Assembly (NCBI RefSeq): GCF_037975245.1
Contig: NC_092568.1
Span: 4,349,001 to 4,413,000, forward strand
Source: Apostichopus japonicus
Taxonomy: Eukaryota; Echinodermata; Holothuroidea; Aspidochirotida; Stichopodidae
Direction: 5' to 3'
DNA: 64,000 nt
The translations under genes were made by a program, and so were the position numbers. The stretch's first letter is position 1. Every line of letters starts with the position of its first letter. Positions 1 through 11,985 of the stretch are shown here, piece after piece. The notes under the pieces were generated by a model that did not search any database, had not been told where the DNA came from, and saw only the letters and a list, made by a program, of their open reading frames with translations.

Positions 1-873
1 CCATATTGCCAGCGGAATGTGTAGTTCATGTACTCTCCCAAGGTATGAAGATCGACTGCAGCGGTCAATAAAAGATAGATACCCATACAGAGATCTGCAA
101 AAGCCAAATTGCACATAAGGAATTTCGGGACTGTCATCTTCCTCTTCTGTGAGATGAGTACCAATACAACGATCCCGTTACCCGCTAATGCAGTGAGGGC
201 TATGAACCACACAACCACACGCAAGAATGAGTACCCCATCACGTCAGAACATGGGTTGAAAGAGTCAGGCTTGGGGGAACATATCACCTTAGAATAGTCT
301 TTGGGGACAAAGTCGTTGCAGGATCCCCCGACAAATTTATGATCCACGGCAGGGTCAATAGTTTGATCGAAAAAGCCTCCAGGATTGATCGGGGGCTTAT
401 GATGAGGGGGATTGGTAAGGACAGCAAAGGTGTCATTAGGGTGGAACGGTGCCGGAGCGTCAATGTAAGGCCCACGATCGGGGCTAAATGGATTATCATA
501 TTCATCTCGAAATTTTCCGAAACCGTCGTGATCGAAAACTTCCGGAGGATATCCGTTATAGCGTGGATCGTCAAATATGATGCCGTTAGTATCGGTTCCC
601 GTCTCTGGCGTTGGTGGTAACGAGCTCGGCGACGGGCATGTAACGTTGAGAGGGTCACCGATTTTCAAATCCTTAGCCATTTTGTAGTTTTCTGAAGTAT
701 TGTAGGAGAAAGCGCAACAATGGCTGAAGTAATGCAGCCTTGCTACTTGGATACTTTCGAATCGAAAAATGGAAGGAAATTTGGTGAGTCGAGGTGTATT
801 TTGAATATCCAGGGTGATAATATACTTCAAACCTTCCGTTGGTAGGTGTACAATGTTGGTGTCGCTCAGTAAT
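1..873 (-). CDS. Type A LGR (glycoprotein hormone receptor-like), large exon: last LRRs, hinge, TM1-TM2 (partial)
   Basis: Reads right to left from an acceptor (ccccatag then ATTACTGAGC) at 873 and stays open to base 1, where the window cuts it. It encodes residues 189-479 of the joined protein. It holds the last LRR turns ([10 protein letters not shown] and TPRLTKFP), the cysteine box SHCCAF (about 239-244), a Pro/Asp/Tyr-rich hinge of about 155 residues, a DY pair just before [20 protein letters not shown] (the signature that joins hinge to TM1 in FSHR, LHCGR and TSHR), TM1 with the conserved GN, and TM2 with [14 protein letters not shown] including the conserved Asp. Known for the family: a plasma-membrane receptor for cystine-knot heterodimers (thyrostimulin in invertebrates), usually coupled to Gs. 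The remaining five helices and tail lie outside. Hinge and TM share one exon, whereas vertebrate genes have an intron after the CCAF box. Family is near certain; the exact ligand is inference. Confidence 0.93.
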
Positions 874-3800
874 CTATGGGGAAAATTTATAACAAAAATA
901 ATGGTAATAAACAGATAAACTGAAAATAAAGTAAAAAGAGAGGAATCACCATACCAATGCGAGTTGGTCCTAAAGCGATCGTTCTTCTCAGTGAAGAAGT
1001 TGGAGAATGGCGAAGAGCATTTTTAAACCAGGCCTGACGATCAGGTGGGGGCAGAGGGTTTACAGTCCCGGGACTAGGGGTAAATTAGGTGGGCAGGGAT
1101 AATCTTGAGGGACCAGAGAAAAATACCGGATGAAGAATAGTGGATTCTCATTTTCATAAAGTACCTGCTTTATGAAGTATGAAGAGCAATAAAATGGGGA
1201 CCTGTGATATGATTTTTCCTGTGGCTCGGCCTGGCTCATGACTTGATTCTACTCATTACTTAACCCTTAAAACTCAAAACTCACTAAAACGAAGCTTATT
1301 GTGTTCATTTTGAAAAAAAATTCGGGTACTGTTTGATGTTAATAACCCATGACATTGTACCTCAATAGCTTGAAACAAAGTTCATATCAATTCTTTTCCG
1401 TAATGTGGTGTACATCGTTTCTCGTCCAGATTAGTTTTAACATTAATATTGAAATCACTATTTAAATATTATTTTAGCTTTGTTAATATTAATCGTAACT
1501 TGCATTATATTGTAAAAATATTTCCTTCGATAGGGGCCTAAATGGGGATCCGATAAGCATTTTTTCCAAAAATGTACTTTGCTTCTGAAGAAAACCTACA
1601 CACACCAAAAAAATGATGGTGACCTTTCGATACGCCTTGCATTGTGAAACGGTGTTGGCGTAATTCCTTTTACACATAGCGCCCTCGAATATATTGTCAC
1701 CGCAGTCGATAAAGTAGACTAGAGTATAATTGGATAAACCAACATTTTGACTTTAAAGAGTGTTCCGTCATATTTGCATCAGCAGTGTGTTTTTTTTTTT
1801 GTTTTGTTTTTTGAGCGAGAAGTTGTCCGTAAATGATTAAATTGTATCCGATTAGTGTCTTGTTTTCTAGTTTGATTCAATTAAGCAAATGACTAATTGT
1901 TTCCGGTGCCTGCTACGATTTGGTGTCCATGCTACGATCAAGTCACATTCAAGCCAAACCCAGTACTGTTTGTCACGAGGCTTAAAATGATCCAGTTGTT
2001 TCTTAATTACAATAAAAGTACATTAGTCAATGCTCAGTGAAAGCTCTGAAATTGAGGTGGCAAATGTCATCCACAGCAAGGTAAGATAACCACAACATAA
2101 GCCTTTCCTTTCCCGGGATTTTATCTGCATTAACCGACAAAATCCTCCTAAAGGTTAGGTGTTTGAATCTTTTGATTGCTATCACAAGAATTAAACACAA
2201 GAGAATTAAAGTGAGCTTTATGTTGCTCGAGTTAACAGATTGCATAGTAGATATCTCGGTTGCGGGTTGGTTGTGGGTGGATTGTAGGTGGGTCGTGGGT
2301 GAGTTAAAGTTAGGGTCCCCTTGGGAAGAGGATCGATACAGGAACCGTTGATTGAGAGGAACCAAGTCAGCATTAATCTCATGTAATTTATCTAAGGCGG
2401 TATTTCGATGAAGATGTAGTTCTATTTAGGAACAAGCGCTAACAATTGAGTTATGACCGGAAAATGGTATGGTCAGTTACTCAACTGATCCTTACCAAAT
2501 TGTTTTTTTTTACGACACAATTTTAACTTTGTACAGTCGTTGGGTTCGTGACATAACCGCAGTAAATGACATATTAAAGAAAAATTATGAAGTCTATAAT
2601 TTGATGTGAATTGACAGAAACTTTAAGTTACAAGTAGCCGAGTCGTTAGATTCAGCGAGTGTTATACTGTGATTTTGGAGGCAACTTCCGATATTTTTTT
2701 CTTCAAATAACCTTGCATCAACTTTAGAAGCTTTTGAAGTATCAATGGTTCAATATATAGTTATATTAGAAGCAACGTGAATATCAATTTATCAAAATTC
2801 GTGCTGAAATTATACAAATGAGAACTGAATATAATTGTCCCAAAAAAGTGAAGGCAGTAATGGGATAATTGAATACTTTTTAATGCTGTATGATATTCAT
2901 ATAAGTATGAAGAATTTTAAGGATGAAAATATAATAAAGATATCAAGAAAAGCAGAGGAAACTGTTAAACCACCAAATAAAGACGGTAAAGACTCACACT
3001 TCTTTGATATCAAGAATATCTGTGAAAGCAAGATCATCCAGAAATGACAAGGGATTTTTCGAAAGAGATCTGTGAACGAGAGACAAAAAAAATGCGTATC
3101 AGTTTTAAATTAGTACCTGCGACATGCGTAGTGAATCCAAAATGGCTATAAAAAAAAGAAGTATGACATACTCTGTGGTTTTTTTTTTAAGAAGGGGGGG
3201 TGAGGGTTGTTTTTGGTGGAAGGTTGCTGGGGGGGGAGGGGAGGATTGGTGTACTTAATCCTAAACAAAAGTATCCGAATCCTAGTCTTGGTGTACCTTT
3301 CGAAAGAATGAATTAATAAATGTGTGTTTGAGGAGACTGCTTCATCACAGGAACCTATAGAAATACACAATATAGCTCCTACTGAATAGAAAATCATAGG
3401 GGTGGTCGTGGGGTGGATTTGTGTATAGATTTGATGAGCAACACGTCATCTAAGATACTCGGTTAAGGGTTGGAAAGTCCAACGGTCACACGGGGGTCTT
3501 AGCAGAATTACCCTCCCCCCCCCCCCCCCCATGCACTCAACCCAACACACACCAACAAAAAAGGGTTTCTACATAAATTATTTTCAACGTTTAAAATTAA
3601 GCAGTTGCACGACGATGGTACATTTGTTCCTAAGTAAACGTATATGATACGTTGCTTATATCAAGTTGTAGGCAAGATCTTTTAGCTCAGTAAATTTAGC
3701 AAAAGGGATGCAAAACTGAGAATAATGATTACGGGGAAAATATTTATTGTCTTGAACTGACTCAATTAGGCAAGCCTATCCACCTTTGACATTGTATTAC

Positions 3801-4054
3801 AAGAAAATAATAATACTAAATTATAAATCTTCAAGCGGCATGCACATTCATGGTTCCTGAATAGCATTTGTATACACAGATTATTCATAATTGTTTCTAG
3901 CAATACCCGCTCACACACCCCCTCCCCCCCCAAAAAAAACCCCACCCACACCTACACCCATGCTAAAAACGTCTGACTGATAAACCATGTAATATAGTCC
4001 TATAAATACCGATAAAGGTATTGCCAGAATAATCGGAATCTCTAGAAGGGGACG

Positions 4055-4625
4055 TATGGAAAGCCATTTTAACATTTAATCGGGAATTTTAGATATCTGA
4101 AATTATTTCTTATTTCAGATATCTGAAATTGAATTCGAGATATCTAAAATAGATTTCGAGATATCTGAAATTCTAATTCAGATATCTGAAATTGAATTCG
4201 AGATATCTGAAATTGAATTCGAGATATCTAAAATAGATTTCGAGATATCTGAAATTCTAATTCAGATATCTGAAATTGAATTCGAGATATCTGAAATTCT
4301 ATTTCAGATATCTGAAATTGAATTTTAGATATCTGAAATTGAATTCGAGATATCTGAAATAGAATTGCAGATATCTCGATTTCAATTTCAGATATCTCGA
4401 ATTGAATTCAAGATATCTCGAATTCAATTTCAGATATGTCGAATTCAATTTCAGATATCTGAAATTCTCTGGTATTTCGAGATATCTGAATTTGATTTGA
4501 AGATATCTGCAATTATTTGTAGATATCTTAAATAAATTGGAGATATCTGTAATTTAATTTGAGATATCTGAAATTATTTCGAGATATCCGAAATTCCCGA
4601 TTAAATGTTAAAATGGCTTTCCATA
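4055..4625. mobile_element. Foldback/MITE-like element with 35-bp perfect terminal inverted repeats
   Basis: The left end starts tatggaaagccattttaaca (4055) and the right end is its exact reverse complement, with 35 identical bases per arm. The flanks carry the direct repeat gggacg (4049-4054 and 4626-4631), a likely 6-bp target-site duplication. The interior is a minisatellite of about 20 bp whose core GATATC is itself palindromic (gagatatctgaaattgaattc-like units in both orientations), so the whole 571 bp can fold back on itself. No coding capacity. It ends 88 bp before the LRR exon at 4714. The superfamily is not clear. Confidence 0.85.
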
Positions 4626-4664
4626 GGGACGATTGTCTTCCCGCCAAGTATTGCACCGAAATCA

Positions 4665-4672
4665 TGACGTCA
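4665..4672. promoter_or_regulatory. Perfect CRE palindrome TGACGTCA
   Basis: An exact cAMP-response-element octamer in the intron just downstream of the 69-bp LRR exon. Five others lie in the window (6017, 14383, 20862, 23951, 49635). Function is not shown by sequence alone. Confidence 0.25.
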
Positions 4673-4713
4673 CTATTACCATGACCACCGAACGCGTGAT
4701 GTCATATACTTAC

Positions 4714-4782
4714 AGTGTGACAATCTGAGAGTTCGCGAAAGCGTAATCGGGAATTCTTTCAAGGCGATTGTTGTCAAGATTC
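4714..4782 (-). CDS. LGR LRR exon (observed exon 5, 69 bp)
   Basis: Flanked by a strong acceptor (tttttaacag) and donor (gtaagtata), phase 2 at both ends. Encodes NLDNNRLERIPDYAF followed by ANSQIVTL, a textbook LRR (LxxNxLxxIPxxAF). Both the length (69 bp) and the sequence match the vertebrate receptor exon 7 type (NGFTSVQGYAF in TSHR). Covers residues 166-188. Spliced straight onto the large exon, the repeat register continues as [15 protein letters not shown], so a functional joint is possible even without a further exon. Confidence 0.87.
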
Positions 4783-5585
4783 CTGTTAAAAATAGATCAG
4801 CAAGATAATAACATGTTTTTTTTTCCATAATTTAAAATAACAGTTAAAGTTATAAGTTCACTCCTTGCAACATCATCTCGTTCTTAAAAGAAAGAGAAAA
4901 AAGTACTTGGTTGTTACGTAACCCTTATTTCGATATCGCGTGCAGACCAGGCATGCATGGATAAGGAGGTGACTTGACAGGGTTATGCTAGCAATTGCAT
5001 GCGTTGGTATATTTATAGTTAAAACAACCTCCTCCGCTTCACTCCCAAGGGAAACTTGTTAAGAATATTAGATACTGCATGCAGCAAATCAACAGCTGTT
5101 GTAATTATTACAATCAACTAAATAAATCTTAAATGCACTTTTTCGAGTTGATCTTGATAAATTGTAATGCTGCTAGATTCTGAATCCCATGACTTACATA
5201 TACGTTACAAATTATTTGAAAGTCTGATCTTTCCAGTGAATGCCAATTAATAACGATTGTTCATTGCTCCTATCGGAAACAATGGCCGACAACGGAAGAA
5301 TGTTAATGGCTATATCGAATCGGAAAATTAACATAAGAACTAACTTCAAGATTACATAATTATTAGAAGATTAAACGCTCACAAGCAGGACACTTGATCT
5401 CTGCTTTATAAGTTGGATTGCGTCTAATGTGAATTAGACATTGGTTAAACTCGGTGTATTCTTTATTCAAAAACTATATGCAACGTCTTCATGTAGCCTA
5501 CCACAGAAGAAACTAATATTAATAGGAACTTAGCACAGCTAAAGTTAATTTGTCTGTCATAAAGTTCATTTCATTTGACAACAAA

Positions 5586-5642
5586 ATATATATATATATA
5601 AATATATATATATACATATCTATATATATATATATATATATA

Positions 5643-5703
<61 letters not shown>

Positions 5704-5725
5704 GATATATATATTTATTTATATA

Positions 5726-5756
<31 letters not shown>

Positions 5757-5806
5757 CTGATATATATATCTAATATATATCTCATATATAGATATATATA
5801 AATTAT
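5586..5806. repeat. Compound (AT)n microsatellite
   Basis: Alternating AT with interspersed atttatt and atctgat interruptions, about 220 bp, in the LGR intron. Confidence 0.95.
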
Positions 5807-6417
5807 GTGTGTGTATGTGCATTTGTATGTGCGCGTTATTACAGGAATACTACGACCGTCTTGACTTGCAAAGGAAAGTAAATGAAACACTGAGATTTTA
5901 TTTAAAACGAACTAAACGGAGAAAAGAGTTAGTCACCATCAACAACTATACCATATAGGTTAATGATCATGGGTGAAATTAAACGTTATAAATAGGATAT
6001 ACGGTATGAGCTCTAGTGACGTCACGCACCTGCGCAAATGATTGTGAAACCTTAGCAAATTTACGGTCAACTCACAAGTGAAGCATTTTCATTCCGGTAA
6101 ACTGGTACGGTGTCACCAAAGAAATTTTGTTGTGAACCAAATTGCTGTGATTGAGGAGAGCAAGAGGCAGAAAATGAAGATATGAAGTGAAGATTAAACG
6201 GTTAATTAATGAAGTGATTCGCAGTTGAAATGTCTGACATTTTACATGTTAAAGGAATCTCTCAGTGACCTTTAACTAATTGTATCATCAACACGGTTTT
6301 TATTCCCCCCCCCCCCTTCCTCTCTACCTTTCCTCTTTTTTTTGTCGTTTGGAAAACGCTAATGTAATTAAGACGGCAGTAATCGTCAAATAATTTGTAA
6401 AAATGAGTCTTTTCTGG

Positions 6418-6419
<2 letters not shown>

Positions 6420-6500
<81 letters not shown>

Positions 6501-6513
6501 TATAAATATATAT

Positions 6514-6591
<78 letters not shown>
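6420..6591. repeat. (AT)n microsatellite with aaata interruptions
   Basis: Nearly pure alternating AT over about 170 bp. Long YIYI reading frames across it are artefacts of the repeat. Confidence 0.97.
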
Positions 6592-6593
<2 letters not shown>

Positions 6594-6955
6594 AGTTAGT
6601 TCACATCTATATATTCGGTTTGTATAGATAACCATATGGGTGGGTGTACGAATGCCATTTTATACTCATTTAGAATATTATACAATACACGCTGCTATAT
6701 ATTTAGAATAAGACAAATGGGCACGGATTAGCAAAATCCTTTTACATATTCTACCGTTCAAGTCTTATGGGGATTCATTGTTGTTATGTACGCCCTATAA
6801 TGCTATTTTTAAGTGTACGTGAGCAGTAATGCAAGATCAATAATGATAACAAATGGAGAGTCAGCTATATATACATTAATGAATGTTGATCAATACATAT
6901 TAAATCAATGCAGGTTTCGCTTTAATGAATGTTATAAAGAACATAAATCTCTTAC

Positions 6956-7033
6956 ATATCTGGTGGGGTGATTGACTCCGTTCGTAGTGACGTTAAGTTT
7001 GGACATTTGTTCAGCTCCCCGTAAGATAACTCA
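6956..7033 (-). CDS. LGR LRR exon (observed exon 4, 78 bp)
   Basis: Acceptor cgtttcacgcag after a T-rich tract; donor AT followed by gtaagag; phase 2 at both ends. Encodes ELSYGELNKCPNLTSL then RTESITPPDM (residues 140-165). The middle aligns well with TSHR exon 5 (LKMFPDLTKV against LNKCPNLTSL), placing it as the exon 5 equivalent. It is 3 bp longer than that exon and lacks the usual AF after the LRR core, which the vertebrate exon lacks too. Confidence 0.78.
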
Positions 7034-7319
7034 CTGCGTGAAACGAAAGGACAAAATAGAAATAAAATACTACAAAAAATGTAAAATCGACGATTATTGT
7101 CGGATTTTAAGTGTCCGTTTGAGTGGCAAACCTGATGCGGGATAAGTCGGATTTGCATTCAGTGAGTGTAAGGTAGTAGTTAATATTCACTCTATGGCAG
7201 AAAGGTGCAAACGTTTTAACTATATCTATCGATCTATTTGGTTTTAGAATATCCACAAAAAACATCTCCAAAAAGGTATAAAAATCATTTATCCATGTAT
7301 AAGTTAAGGTGACACTTTA

Positions 7320-7393
7320 ATTATATATCATATCATATTATATGATATGATATGATATTATATATATATATATATATAGATATATTATATATA

Positions 7394-7426
<33 letters not shown>

Positions 7427-7428
7427 AT
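7320..7428. repeat. AT-rich microsatellite with tatga units
   Basis: Starts as tatcatatcatat/tatgatatgatatgata, a small inverted arrangement, then becomes alternating AT. Confidence 0.9.
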
Positions 7429-8688
7429 AAATGGAGTTTATTATATAAATTTTCTGAAAATGATGTTCTATGAGATAATCATAGAGTCGCAGATGTCGTT
7501 CCTCCAAATCATATGTTGACATTTGAGACGTCACCAGAGGTTGGGGAATCCTGCTTATATTGCTTCTGTATTTAACACTTAGAGTTTGACATGCCGCACT
7601 TAGGCTTTACTAAATCAAACTGCCTGGCTGTCCATATTACATCTGTATCGGTGAAGACGATCGGCCACTTTGTAAATTGGCGTTATCAAGACTTAATTTT
7701 AGCTTCCAGCAAAGTCTCAATCAATACGCAAACTTTGGAAAGTTGATTGTTGTGTAACAGTTAAACCAACACTCGAAGCACTCCAATGAACCCCTTTCCA
7801 TAGTCACAAGATAAAAATAGAACCGATTTCAAAAGCGTTCATTATAGTGTCCCTGCTCTGTGAGATACTTAAACATCTCGAGGACATTTGGTAAGTATTA
7901 TTTAGTCGAGGGGGGGGGGCATTAGTTTGCTTATTTTACAAATCTTGTCGTACCGGCTGACAGAAACATCTTCGATTTTTTGTCTTTATGCCGAAGAGAA
8001 AAGTTTGCCATAGAATTAGGGTCCTTTGGAGAGCAGTTCTCCGAAACCATCAAATCAAGGTGTAACTCTAGACGCAGAAGAGAAGCCTGTCTCCTTGTAA
8101 ATGGCCTCTAATATACATACCCATCATTGTATACCTTGGAAATCCATTCTTAATAAATTATATAAGTTCAGAAAGTAAGACACATAATGTTTATTCTTAC
8201 ATGAAGTATACTACCGTATGGGAATATTGGGGTATATTGCTCTGATGCTCGCCGGAGGGGAGCCTTCAAATAAGTCACGATATTGAGAAAAGATCAACCT
8301 TATAGTATTCGTTTATATTATATTACACACTTATGGGAACAAGAAATAATAATGTGTAGGTGCTAAGTGATAATGACTGGGTGGAGGGTGGGGGTAATTT
8401 ACCTGTTATGTCCGCAGCAGTTGGTTGGCAAAAACCCACCCATATTACCTGTTAAAATAATCATTGTAACCGATAATCATGCTTTTCTGCTTTGTACCCA
8501 CGCTTAACCAGCCATGTCGAGGTTTGCTCAACCAATCAAATGTCCTCTTTAACATAATTTACTAATCAAATGTGTTTTGTACAATTTAACCACCAGTACA
8601 TTTTTTTTTCATAACTTCTGACCAATTATCACGTTTTTCTGTTTTGTTCCTACACCTAACCAGTGATTACATATTTCAGTGAAACTTC

Positions 8689-8972
8689 TGACCAATGAAC
8701 CTTCCCTATTTTGTTATACGTCCAACCAATGAACATGTCACATTTTATTACGTCCAACCAATGAGCATGTCTTATTTTATTACGTCCAACCAATGAGCAT
8801 TTCTTATTTTGTTACTTCCAACCAATGAGCATGTCTTATTTTATTACGTCCAACCAATGAGCATGTCTTATTTTGCTACGTCCAGTCAATGAGCATGTCT
8901 TATTTTATTATGTCCAACCAATGAGCATGTCTTATTTTATTACGTCCAACCAATGAGCATGTCTTATTCCCT
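8689..8972. repeat. 32-bp tandem array, about 8-9 copies, each with a CCAAT box
   Basis: The unit is CCAACCAATGAGCATGTCTT plus ATTTTATTACGT. Eight close copies run from about 8721 at exact 32-bp steps, with a diverged copy just before and older CCAAT-containing stretches further left (from about 8530). Neighbouring copies differ by one to three bases. Every unit contains CCAAT, the NF-Y core motif. Intronic. Confidence 0.93.
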
Positions 8973-9347
8973 TTGGCTAACTTACAGTTTCTTCAATCCT
9001 GGCAGGTATCCAAACACACCGTATTCGATTTCGAAGAGACTGGACGTATTAGTTATGCTCCTGTTGAATAAAATAAAAACTTAATGTGTCATGCTATTTC
9101 TACTTCACCACACCGCAACTCACTTTGAAACGACATACAATCACTCCCCCTCCCCCCCCCCTTCCCCGCTTCCAAATTAACCCATGAGGTTTTCTTTATT
9201 ATTATAATATTTGAACCTAACACGTTTACAAAGATGAAAACACAGAAAACATAAGAAATTCCGTCCTGAATGGTGTCACAACATGATAATTAAATAGTAT
9301 GGACGGACGGACGGATATAACAAAAAAAAAATACTGATGTAACTCAC

Positions 9348-9422
9348 ACCAGCTCCAAATGTCTCAAATTGTCAAACGCTCCTGGTTCAATTTTCTCCAG
9401 CTTATGGGCTTCTTTGATCTTA
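9348..9422 (-). CDS. LGR LRR exon (observed exon 3, 75 bp)
   Basis: Acceptor cacttgcag and donor gtgagt, phase 2 at both ends. Encodes KIKEAHKLEKIEPGAF then DNLRHLELV (residues 115-139). It aligns over its whole length with vertebrate receptor exon 4 (TSHR EIRNTRNLTYIDPDALKEL) and has the same length, 75 bp. This is among the best-supported LRR exons in the window. Confidence 0.88.
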
Positions 9423-11784
9423 CTGCAAGTGTAAAAGATAAAAAATAAAATTATAAATAGCATCTGAAGCAGACTTACAAATGGAATCGTTTGTTCTAAA
9501 TTTGTCACTACTGTTTTTATCTTGCAGATTCACAGATATGTTAAGAATTCTATTTGCTATACGTGTTCATCAGTTTTGTAAAATTTCTTTGGAATATTAA
9601 AGCGAAGTCTTGTATGTAAAGTAAACAATAAGAAATGATACCTTACAATAAAACAGTCGAAGATTAGTTGCTACAAATGTTGATTACGAAGACGGCTATA
9701 TTTCCGTTTTGAGATCCAAACTTAACTGGCACTCATTTGGTGTCATTTAGTGTCATTTCAATCCATAAAAGTTTGAAAGAGGACTCAACAGACCGTACAG
9801 AATCACCGTATATTCTTTCTTAATCAAGACTGATAGCTTGAATAACACGATATGTATCTTATAGTGTCTAATTAAGCCCAATATACTTTGATACCAATAA
9901 CCTGAGTTGCTATATTTTCCACGAAAAATGATGAAATGATGTCTTCCGTTTCAGTTTAATTTCAATATCAATCGGAATCTATCCTCATGCATGCACGTTC
10001 CAATATAAATCAATTAATTAAGCTATCTATCTATATATCCGTACTATCTATCTATATACATACATACATTTCTCCTATACCACGTTTTCTTTTCAAAGCG
10101 GAAATCGGAATATCTGGTTCCATGGTACTTATAGATCAATACATCTGTATGAAAGCCTATATCTTCTCCCGCAACAATCCTACAATCTCTTTAAATTACA
10201 CATACACTGGTCATCGACCAGAAATGTTTCATAATATCACTTTTTTAAAGTTATTTATCATTACTTTTGTTGTTAATAACAGAAAATTACCGTACCGTTT
10301 GCTTGTTATACAAATACACAAACTATATTTAAAAAGAGCGCCCTTAAAAGCTCATAACAAATATCCTTGTGAATATATAAAATAAATATTGGTAAAATGG
10401 TAGTGTATCCGATGACGGTAAATAAAATCCGGTATGTGCGGAACAAATGCTACGGTTAGGAATGATACCTTGTTGTCTTTTCTTGTTATTTTCCGAATCT
10501 CTAAACAATGGAACATTTTCCACTTTTGATACATTTTATTATAAATATTCTCTAACGATGGGACTGTTGTAGTAAATCGTTCTATGTGGAGAACTAAGCC
10601 TATGTCGTTGAATGTTAAATAATGCATGAATAACTTAACTAATATCGTTTACGAGGGCGTCCATGTTATATCTCCTTTCATTTTATAAATATAGTAACGA
10701 AATTAATACTTTTTACGTAACAAATTCAAGCTGTAAACAAAAGTATCATGTATAGGCACGTACTAATAGAAAAAAAAAAATTACGCGCGTTCTATTCGAA
10801 CAGGTGCAATATTTCTTCACCTATTTAGATTTTGTAAGAGTTAATTTACTCAATGGAGATCAAATAAAATATTTATAATTCTTAATTCTGTAAAAGTTAA
10901 GTCTACATAAGTGGTCAGTGCAATCCAATGCTTGGGATAGGGGGGTGGGTATGTAATCAAACCAGGTACAATGCGGTTTACTTTATCACGTGACATACGA
11001 CCCAGAACTAGTTTTCCGAAAACTTGTCTGCAAGCGAAAATTGATTTTATCTTTCAAGCTCATAAGCCCTCGAATGAGACATGCGCGCTGCGTGCATCTT
11101 TATATACCTTCTAGCCCTTTCTTCTTTTCTGTTGCCAATCTGTATTAATGAATTAAATTTTGATCTTTTTGTAGTCTAACAATAATTATCAGTGGAGTAG
11201 CATACTCCAATGTCTCGAATTAACTTACTTGGGAAGGTCTTTCATTTTTATAAATAAAGAGAAAAAACCTAACGAGAACATTAAATTTATTATATATATA
11301 TAGAAAAGGAAAACACAATTTCTGGGAATTGAATCTAAAAACCACGATACCATTCGGCTTTAACATCAGACATGTCCGACCTGCCCTCCGAGGTAAAGTC
11401 AAAGAAACTCGTTTGAAGTTACAACGGAATCGTATTAATATAATCCGACGCACATTAAAAATAATCCGATTTTACAAAAATCGGGACTCAGTAAGTCGTA
11501 TTGGCTTCTTCTTCTCCCATAAACAGTTTCAATTCCTCGTTGTAGTTATTGAAAGCTTAAATCTGTGAATATTGCTTGTCTTCTTTACCCTTACCGTTAA
11601 TAGCATTAATATTTAATTTGTAATGTTTTTTTTTTTTGGTACATTGCTAACCTGCAGGATCAGGCTTGTTCACTCTGAATCTAAGACGGTTCGTCACTTT
11701 CGCTGATAAGATCTAGTTTTGCTCGAAAACTCTTCAAAATCCAAATATTTTAACGTCCAATTAATCAAATCACCCACTAATTAA

Positions 11785-11787
<3 letters not shown>

Positions 11788-11819
<32 letters not shown>

Positions 11820-11985
11820 CTTCTAACCTAGGCCTGCACAGGGATTCGAACCCAGGCCTCCCGCTTCATACGAGGACACCCTAAACTACTCGGCCATGGA
11901 CACTGATTGTATATGTCCAGAGGTTCGAAACCAGTATAAGGAACGTTGTCATTCCACTGTAAATATCTGCAGAAACGAACTAGTT
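11788..11985 (-). mobile_element. tRNA-derived SINE, copy A (with AT tail)
   Basis: Read on the minus strand it has a head (acagtggaat, then ggtttcgaacctctggacat), a tRNA-like body from about 11902 down to 11829 with A-box (tggccgagtagtttagggtg) and B-box (gggttcgaatccc), and a tail of alternating AT (11817 down to 11788). Head and body match copy B at 61.8-62.0 kb closely. Non-coding, mobilised by a partner LINE that is not identified. Confidence 0.88.

Larger units (their letters stand above)
874..4713 (-). other. Intron between observed LGR exons 5 and 6
   Basis: Runs from a gtaagt donor (4713 downward) to the acceptor tag at 874. It carries the foldback element at 4055-4625, poly-C/G runs near 3190-3245 and 3513-3530, and otherwise AT-rich unique-looking DNA. 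Vertebrate receptors have one more 78-bp LRR exon in this interval; I looked for a matching phase-2 exon on the minus strand and did not find one. Confidence 0.7.
4783..6955 (-). other. Intron between observed LGR exons 4 and 5
   Basis: Contains two large (AT)n arrays (5586-5806 and 6420-6591), a CRE octamer at 6017 and a poly-C run at 6305. By comparison with vertebrate receptors a 78-bp LRR exon (TSHR exon 6 type) would be expected here. I found none with splice sites and an LRR pattern. Confidence 0.65.
7034..9347 (-). other. Intron between observed LGR exons 3 and 4
   Basis: Holds an interrupted AT array at 7320-7428 and the CCAAT-bearing 32-bp tandem array at 8689-8972. A short GGAC repeat (ggacggacggacgga) lies about 45 bp from the next exon. 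No further exon was recognised. Confidence 0.65.

Noticed and set aside
284-658. 124-codon minus and 93-codon plus frames over the receptor hinge
   Set aside because: Shadow frames of the LGR exon, whose true frame contains SHCCAF and [11 protein letters not shown].
2027-2365. 112-codon minus frame, considered as the missing exon 8
   Set aside because: No LRR pattern; the best acceptor-donor pair gives 57 bp rather than the family's 69-78 bp.
6403-6635. Long YIYIYI reading frames over AT arrays (also 21241-21705, 46295-46554, 54545-54902, 55855-56129, 61820-62286)
   Set aside because: They are translations of alternating AT in either strand and carry no coding signal.
10352-10627. Minus frame with LRR-like spacing (LTFNDIGLVLHIERF), considered as the missing LGR exon 3
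   Set aside because: No acceptor or donor gives the required phase 2, and the LRR asparagine and AF positions do not fit.
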